Source of the DNA: RGIG8597 sp050872545 | GTDB taxonomy: Bacteria > Spirochaetota > GWE2-31-10 | Direction of reading: 5' to 3' | NCBI GenBank assembly: GCA_050872545.1 | Contig: JBNMHA010000065.1 | Location: 1 to 12,081 of the forward strand | DNA length: 12,081 bases | In this document: piece after piece, positions 7,202 to 12,081 of the stretch | Position numbering within the stretch: the stretch's first letter is position 1 | Layout: each line of letters starts with the position of its first letter | The notes under the pieces: model-generated | Databases searched by the model: none | Told to the model about the DNA's origin: nothing | What the model saw: only the letters and a program-made list of their open reading frames with translations | Made by a program: the position numbers and the translations under genes

Positions 7202-7757
7202 CCGCGCAAAAAGGGACAGACCTGTATCCTATTTCAGAATCGAGGTCTGTTCCTAAATCAGGCTCCACATTCGCCCGGCTTTATATATTCCAATTCAGTA
7301 TTAGGGGCTGTCCCCGACGAATCACTAAGCCTAAAGAATGCTCAAGCCATTTCAGCTATGGGCATAAACAAAACTGTTTGCCACACACGCCGCGCAAAAA
7401 GGGACAGACCTGTATTCTATTTTAGAATCGAGGTCTGTCCCTAAATCTGTTTCCACATTCGCCCGGCTCTGCATATTCCAATTATGGGCATAAATAAAAC
7501 AACTTGCCACACACGCCGCGCAAAAAGGGAACAGACCTGTATCCTATTTTAGAATCGAGGTCTGTCCCTAAATCAGGCTCCACATTTGCCCGGCTTTATA
7601 TATTCCAATTCAGTATTAGGGTCTGTCCCCGACGAATCACTAAGCCTAAAGAATGTTCAAGCCATTGCAGCTATGGGCATAAACAAAACTGTTTGCCACA
7701 CAACGCCGCACAAAAAGGGACAGACCTGTATCCCATTTCAGAATTGAGGTCTGTCCC
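7202..7757. repeat. Tandem array of four ~188-bp units, each led by a 41-nt palindrome
   Basis: Unit starts (CCGCGCAAAAA or CCGCACAAAAA) lie at 7202, 7390, 7516 and 7706, giving lengths of 188, 126, 190 and a final partial unit. Each starts with a near-perfect hairpin at 7213-7253, 7401-7441, 7527-7568 and 7717-7757: arms GGGACAGACCT and AGGTCTGTCCC, inner arms ATTCTA/TAGAAT in the best copy, loop TTT. The shared tail has CCACATTCGCCCGGCT, a second short palindrome GGGGCTGTCCCC (7304-7315; GGGTCTGTCCCC at 7619-7630), CTATGGGCATAAA and TTGCCACACA. Unit 2 lacks about 62 bp in the middle of the tail. Open frames across it are by-products of repetition. It fills the whole gap between convergent transcription units. 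REP/BIME-like origin is inference. Confidence 0.92.
7712..7757 (-). terminator. Hairpin with T-run ending the minus-strand FGE-fusion transcript
   Basis: Read on the minus strand, the last array palindrome forms an 11-bp GC-containing stem (GGGACAGACCT/AGGTCTGTCCC) directly followed by TTTTT (7712-7716), 17 bp downstream of the stop codon at 7775-7777. This is a good rho-independent layout. Each of the other three array hairpins also has five A on its left side, so they would act in the same direction as back-ups. On the plus strand the last hairpin is followed by only four T. Confidence 0.7.
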
Positions 7758-7774
7758 TTTTGTACCTTTCGCTG

Positions 7775-10603
7775 CTACTTGCCAACAGTGCGAACGAGGC
7801 GCAAACCAAGCCAGGGCTGTTTTTTACTGCCGTTGTTTATGTTGAAGTCGTCAATAGTTTCTACACTTAGACGGAATTCGTCTTTGAAACTGCCACCGCA
7901 GTGGCAGTAAGTGTAGCCACGAACATAATCTTCTGAATAAAAATCCCAACACCATTCACATACGTTACCACTCATATCGTACAATCCGTATCCGTTAGCC
8001 TTCTTCTGTGCTACAAGATGTGTTTTTTTCTTACTGTTGTCACGGTACCAAGCTACTTCATCTATGTAGTTACTTCCGGCATATTCATAGTTTTGTCCAC
8101 CCTTTGCAGCATATTGCCATTCCTCAACTGTCGGTAGTCTGAATCCATTAGCTCTTGTATTTTGCATTACATTGGTGTAGAATCTACAATTTGGATACTT
8201 TCCGTAAATTCAAGTATTTACATCTGTACTGCCTTTTACGGAATATACCGGTGTATAACCAAACAATTCACTTAATTTGTTGCAGAAGTAAATTGCATCA
8301 TACCAACTGACATTTTCAACAGGCTTGTTTTCACCTTTAAATTCACTTGGATTTTCTAACATAACTAACTCATAAAGTTCTTGAGTAACTTCTGTTTTGA
8401 GCATTTCATAGTTTCTTCCCGGAATTTTTACCATTTTATGTATACATTTTTTAACAAAAAATTCAAATTTGGCTTTTGATTCTGCCAGCGTAAAATCTTT
8501 TGTAAAAAGTGCCTTCATGGCTTCAAGATTATCTTTTTCATTTTCTGCAACACCGTCTACAATCCTCAAATCCTGTTCCGGTGTCATTGTGCGTGATTGT
8601 ATATTGTCCAATTTGCTTGTCTGCACAACCTTTCCGGAAACGGTATTTATCACCCTTATCGTACTGAAATTGAATTTATATCCGCTCGGTATGTCGTCAC
8701 TTTCCGCATTTACATTGTAGTCCAACTCAAAGTATATGATAGGATCACCGCGTGTAAGCAGTGAACTGTACATATCCACGTTGTTTGTGTATTCCTCTAT
8801 AACCGCGTCATTCAACTCCGCAGCCATATTTGGTGCCTTTTTGCCGCTAAGTGCCTCGTATCCTACAATAAAACTGTCTGTATAGAGCAATATCCCGTCG
8901 GAATACAGCGATAGATACGCATTCCAACCGTTTTCACTGCCTTCATACTTTCCGAAGCTTACTTTCAGCTCATCCCCCATACTGCTTACAGTTCTTTGCG
9001 CTGTCAGGCTCTTTTGGTCTGCTCTGATTTCCGCTAAAAGGCTTGCATTCTGACCAGCTGCGGCATTTTTTACGTTATCACAATCGGCAAAGAATTTTTC
9101 CGTCAAACTTTTATAACTTTCTATTGCCTGCTTTTCGCGTCGTTTCTTCGCTGCTTCTGTAGGATTACCGCTGCTGTCAAGTTCTACGGTACCGTAACTT
9201 TTATTGCGAATCCTAGCTTCTTCATCGGCTCTGTCTTTTTCCAGTTGTGTGAATAATTCTTGGTTTCTGCTTTCAACGCCTTGTCGAATTTCATTCAATG
9301 CTTTTTTCTTGCTTTCCAGTATATTTATTTGCCCCAGAACGCCTTGCTTTTCCATTTTCAATTTACGTACTTCGGCGGCTTTTGCGGCAGCTTCCTTTGC
9401 CATTTGGTCACGCTGCGTTTTCAGTGCAATGGAACGTTCCGCTTCCAGTTTTGCATCTGCTTCCAGCCGCTGTTTCTGCGCATTAAGTTCTTCCTGTCGC
9501 TTTTTTTCAGCATTTTGTTTTTCTTTTAACAGTGCCTTTTCTGCTTCTATTCGCTTTTTATTCTGTATGGCGTTTACGTCGTTGCTTGTCATCAGCTTAG
9601 ACAACTCTTTATCATAATCAGCCATCATTTTGTTAAACTGCTCTTCATTTTGCTTTGCAAGTGCCAGTTGGTCATCCAAACCGAAGTCGGCGGAACCGCT
9701 TGTCAATAAATTCTTGTTCAAGTCGTTTATTTTAATCTTGAGTTTATCGGCTAAAGCAAGTGTAAGTTCATCCGCCGCGCCTGTACTTCCGTACAGATAT
9801 TCAGCCTTTGAATATTCTTTTGACAAACAGCTTGCCATTTGTTCGCCTGTTGTCAGGTCGGTAAAATCTACGGAAACGGCATAATTTTCACCAACCTTTC
9901 TGATTTTCACAAAAAGAGCATATTTGGCAGTAGTAATTTTTCCCAGCTCAATTGCGGTATTTTCATCCCTTCCGGCATCTTCACCGGCAGCTTGCAGCTT
10001 CTTTAATGCACTTTCTGCTTTTGAATCCACTACTGTTTTCATTCCCAAATACGTCTGCATGTTTGAGTTCAGTTTATCTTGAATCTGCAGCGGAAGCCAA
10101 GAAGTTTCACTTGTGTTTAGGTTCACAGCTTCCAGATTTACCACCTGAACCGGCAGACTTAGTAAATTATTAAGTCTCTCAGCTTCCAATCTTTTTTCTT
10201 CGGCAATTCTTTCGGCTTCCTTTCTAGCTTTGTATTCGGCTACTGTCTCAATACCTTCAATTTTTGTAACCGAGTAAATTTTCGGATTAACATTTTTCAG
10301 CACAACTTCAACTTTATATTCGGAAAGTTTTTTATATGCCAGTCTTTCCTCCAGCACATCGGTATCAAATCCTGCCGTAAATTTTATCTTTTCGCTTGCC
10401 AATGCCGGAATCAGCAAAGTTCCGTCCGACTTCACAGAAAGCCCCGTCAAACTGACATAACTTACAAATACAACTGATGTCTTCTTGTTGCTTTCCAGTG
10501 TTTTCACAAGTTTGCTTGCATTAACCTGCTTCGTCTGGGAGAAAGAAACAAAACTGACAAGCAGAATTATTCCCCCCAACAAAATTTTTTTTATATTTCT
10601 CAT
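7775..10603 (-). pseudogene. Long exported protein: CsgG/FlgO-like region, coiled coil, FGE-fold C-terminus; in-frame TGA
   Basis: ATG 10603 follows GAGGAG by 10 nt; an ATG at 10621 lies on that ribosome site and is less likely. Parts, numbered from 10603: signal peptide (1-23, SFVSFSQ), a small domain (25-110), a region of about 150-295 resembling CsgG/FlgO-type domains (LPLQIQDKLNSNM, DENTAIELGKITTAKYALFVKI), Glu/Lys/Ala-rich coiled coil (310-465), a beta domain (545-690), then an FGE fold from about 721 (VTQELYELVM, PVENVSWYDAIYFCN). TGA at 8210-8212 follows GSTDVNT, and the same frame continues without another stop to TAG at 7775 (GFRLPTVEEWQYAAKGG, GLYDMSGNVCEWCWD, CGGSF, GLRLVR). The plus-strand paralogue has Trp there (SDVVW), so a TGG-to-TGA change is likely. 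Without TGA it would encode 942 residues. The catalytic Cys pair is absent. A truncated product, readthrough or a sequence error remain open. Confidence 0.8.
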
Positions 10604-10621
10604 TTGGTAATTGCTCCTCAT

Positions 10622-10936
10622 TTATAAATCAACTAACGTATTGCAAAATGTTTTGTAAGCTTCTTCTTGTTCACAATTAATTTTTTTTTCATTTTCGAAA
10701 GAAGCTTTTTCCAATAGTTTCATTTTTTGTTCTCTTTCATCATAATTTGCTGCTATTAAAATGCCAATACAAAATACTTCAATAAAAGTTAAACAAACAA
10801 AATAAATTATAAAACAAGCACACGAATCTTTCTTATCCATGAAACATAAAATAATCATAACAATTAATGTAACAGCTATTAGAAATGTAATAATTCCTGT
10901 TAGAATTCCCACTAACGCAAAAGAAAACTTTTTCAT
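10622..10936 (-). CDS. Small two-helix membrane protein of unknown function
   Basis: The 104-residue product has two strongly hydrophobic stretches, about 6-32 (FALVGILTGIITFLIAVTLI) and 41-64 (CFIIYFVCLTFIEVFCIGIL), joined by a short MDKKDSCA loop. A charged, probably cytoplasmic tail follows (EREQKMKLLEKASFENEKK). No family is recognised. A G-rich stretch (GAGGGGG) about 8 nt before the start serves as ribosome site. It begins about 12 bp after the gene at 10949 ends, and its TAA directly abuts the ATG at 10621, so it is in one operon with the genes on both sides. Its AT-rich, Cys-containing composition differs from the Ala/Glu-rich flanking genes, as does that of its upstream neighbour, hinting that this pair was inserted together. 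Confidence 0.72.
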   Translation of the reverse strand: MKKFSFALVGILTGIITFLIAVTLIVMIILCFMDKKDSCACFIIYFVCLTFIEVFCIGILIAANYDEREQKMKLLEKASFENEKKINCEQEEAYKTFCNTLVDL

Positions 10937-10948
10937 TCTTCTTCCCCC

Positions 10949-11551
10949 TCAATTCTTTAATTTTGAACATAAATGTTTCAAGTTCCTGTTTATCGTTTTT
11001 GTTCTTTTGGTTTCATGCAATTTCTCATCACAACTTATATCTTTATAAAGAATTTCATCACTATCCATTGATTCATTAATCAGATATAAAATATGTATTA
11101 TTTTTGCTTCACTCTTTGTGAAATCTTTTAGAATTCTGTGAGAAGATATAAGAGGTGTTTTTAGACAAGTATCCAAATCATTATAAAATTGAGTAAGCAA
11201 TCGTCGTTGAAAATGCAATATTTTATCAGAATCTTTCTGCAAAAGATTAATATTATTTTTCTGTTTTTTTACTTCACCAATTGTACTTACAGAAGTTTTT
11301 AAGTCATAAATTTCTTTAATAAATCGCTCCTTGTATTTTCCTTTTATTTTTGAAGTATTAGCATCACAATCAAGCACAAAAAATTCTATTAATCCTTGAA
11401 CTGCAATTGCAAAATCATAACTACGGTATTCGGAAATCAAACTTGAATACATTTGCTCCCATTTAATTTTTTCAGGAATGTAGCAAGCCACTATAAGTGA
11501 AACTATCGAACAGAATATTTGAATATACGTTAATATATTTTCATCACACAT
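10949..11551 (-). CDS. Membrane-anchored protein of unknown function
   Basis: The 200-residue product has one N-terminal hydrophobic helix (about 7-25, LTYIQIFCSIVSLIVACYI) and a soluble, mostly helical remainder rich in Lys, Ile, Asp and Leu (for example SKIKGKYKERFIKEIYDLK and DKILHFQRRLLTQFYNDLD). The layout of a short N-terminal anchor with a helical cytoplasmic domain resembles many small accessory membrane proteins, and no family can be named. The stop is TGA, which shows that UGA is used as a terminator in this cluster. The start codon is preceded by G7-CAGGTGGA-ATG, so a homopolymer tract lies at the ribosome-binding region. Upstream, the coiled-coil gene ends 17 bp before the ATG. 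Confidence 0.75.
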   Translation of the reverse strand: MCDENILTYIQIFCSIVSLIVACYIPEKIKWEQMYSSLISEYRSYDFAIAVQGLIEFFVLDCDANTSKIKGKYKERFIKEIYDLKTSVSTIGEVKKQKNNINLLQKDSDKILHFQRRLLTQFYNDLDTCLKTPLISSHRILKDFTKSEAKIIHILYLINESMDSDEILYKDISCDEKLHETKRTKTINRNLKHLCSKLKN

Positions 11552-11559
11552 TCCACCTG

Positions 11560-11566
11560 CCCCCCC
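11560..11566 (-). repeat. G7 homopolymer tract at a ribosome-binding site
   Basis: Seven consecutive C on the plus strand (G on the coding strand) lie 8 nt ahead of the start codon at 11551, between two genes of one operon. Changes in tract length would alter the spacing or strength of the ribosome-binding region. Poly-G tracts are known phase-variable elements upstream of Treponema pallidum tpr genes, although there they act on transcription; a role here is inferred. Confidence 0.6.
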
Positions 11567-11568
11567 AA

Positions 11569-12081
11569 TTACATCAGATAATCTGCAAGTTCACGTGCTT
11601 CATCGGCAGCCGCTTTTAATTTGGCTTCTTCGGCATCCATTTGTTTTGCTTTCAAGCCGGCTTTTGCAGTTTCCGCATTGCTTGCGGCTGCTTCGGCGTT
11701 CGCTTTCGCTCTTTCGGCTTCCAGTCGGGCAATCTGTGCTTTGTACAACGCAGCTTCTTCCGCTTGTTTCTGCACTTCTTTTTTATCAGCGTCGGCTTTC
11801 ATTTCACTGAACAGCGCACCAATTTTTTTCTTTGTTTCAGTTTCGATTCCGTTCGCTCCCATCAATTCCATAAGGTATTTTTCGCAGAGGTTATCCCAGC
11901 TTTCTTTATCCATTGAATAAACAGTGTAGTAGACATATTTTTCTGTTTTCTCGTTTGTTTCGGCGTTTATTGTCCGTATTTTTTGGAAAAAACCGGTTTC
12001 TTCACGCAGACCTGTCATGTCGGCTTTTGTCTCGCTTGCAGCAACAAATAACGCTTCCAATTGTCCGGCGTCGTTCAGTCC
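11569..12081 (-). CDS. Coiled-coil protein, 5'-truncated by window edge (possibly LPP20-like)
   Basis: The frame is open to the right edge (it continues upstream of the TTG at 12060 as GLNDAGQ), so the start lies outside and about 170 C-terminal residues are visible. The first ~75 are a mixed domain with KYVYYTVYSMDKESWDNLCEKYL, which resembles the end of LPP20/FlgO-type lipoprotein domains where 'VYVLYSMDK'-like strands are common; this is a weak match from memory. The last ~85 residues are an uninterrupted Ala/Glu/Lys coiled coil (YKAQIARLEAERAKANAEAA) ending ADYLM. The composition resembles the coiled coil of the long FGE-fusion protein downstream, suggesting the two belong to one envelope-protein cluster interrupted by two AT-rich small genes. 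Confidence 0.68.
   Translation of the reverse strand, partial: GLNDAGQLEALFVAASETKADMTGLREETGFFQKIRTINAETNEKTEKYVYYTVYSMDKESWDNLCEKYLMELMGANGIETETKKKIGALFSEMKADADKKEVQKQAEEAALYKAQIARLEAERAKANAEAAASNAETAKAGLKAKQMDAEEAKLKAAADEARELADYLM

Noticed and set aside
7202..7757. Possible CRISPR array
   Set aside because: The units are ~188 bp with nearly identical tails rather than short repeats with unique spacers, and no cas genes are present.
7504..7845. 113-residue open frame on the plus strand through the repeat array
   Set aside because: Its peptide repeats (KGTDLYPI...RSVP) simply mirror the DNA repeat, it has no ribosome site, and it runs into the 3' end of the minus-strand FGE frame.
7775..8167. 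Independent small FGE-like gene starting at ATG 8167
   Set aside because: It begins in the middle of the domain, has no Shine-Dalgarno sequence, and is in the same frame as the upstream part, so it is the rest of an interrupted gene.
7775..8210. Diversity-generating retroelement variable region at the FGE-fold C-terminus
   Set aside because: No reverse transcriptase and no second near-identical template copy are visible in the window.
9204..9617. 137-residue plus-strand frame rich in Ser, Phe, Cys and Ala
   Set aside because: It is the antisense shadow of the Glu/Lys/Ala coiled coil of the minus-strand gene.

Overview
The window looks like a chromosomal segment of a host-associated spirochaete, most likely a Treponema. 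That is an inference from low-GC coding sequence, many Sec-exported lipoproteins, formylglycine-generating-enzyme (FGE/SUMF1)-fold proteins without catalytic cysteines, InlB-type B-repeats joined to a DUF1566-like tail, small cupins and dispersed GGGACAGACC palindromes. No rRNA, tRNA, CRISPR array, integrase or transposase is visible.

Layout. (1) 3-2490, plus strand: the C-terminus of an ArsP-type permease, a lone palindromic repeat, then a tight trio made of an exported flavodoxin, an exported FGE-fold protein and a six-helix DUF4405/cytochrome b561-like membrane protein. The trio ends in a bidirectional terminator. (2) 6379-2512, minus strand: a three-gene lipoprotein operon (B-repeat lipoprotein, a 527-residue lipoprotein of unknown function, a beta-rich lipoprotein with a helical insert). 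It has a good sigma70-like promoter and ends at the shared terminator. (3) 6505-7199, plus strand: two tandem small cupins, divergent from the lipoprotein operon. (4) 7202-7757: a gene-free array of four copies of a roughly 188-bp unit, each starting with a long hairpin. (5) 12081-7775, minus strand: a truncated coiled-coil protein, two small membrane-anchored proteins of unknown function, and a very long exported protein (N-terminal domain, CsgG/FlgO-like region, coiled coil, beta domain, FGE fold). A single in-frame TGA interrupts the FGE fold of the long protein exactly where a tryptophan is expected.

How the genes may work together. The exported flavodoxin and the b-type cytochrome-like protein suggest an extracytoplasmic electron-transfer pair. 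The lipoprotein operon and the long FGE-fusion protein look like envelope or surface proteins built from binding folds rather than enzymes. The hairpin array sits between convergent transcription units and its last hairpin has the form of a terminator for the minus-strand cluster.

The points most worth following up are the TGA inside the FGE-fold domain, the repeat array, a G7 tract at the ribosome-binding region of the gene at 10949-11551, and the exported flavodoxin/DUF4405 module. I saw no clear, complete new defence or mobile system. Several coding starts were moved from the longest possible start to the one that fits the visible Shine-Dalgarno sequence, and this is stated where it applies.
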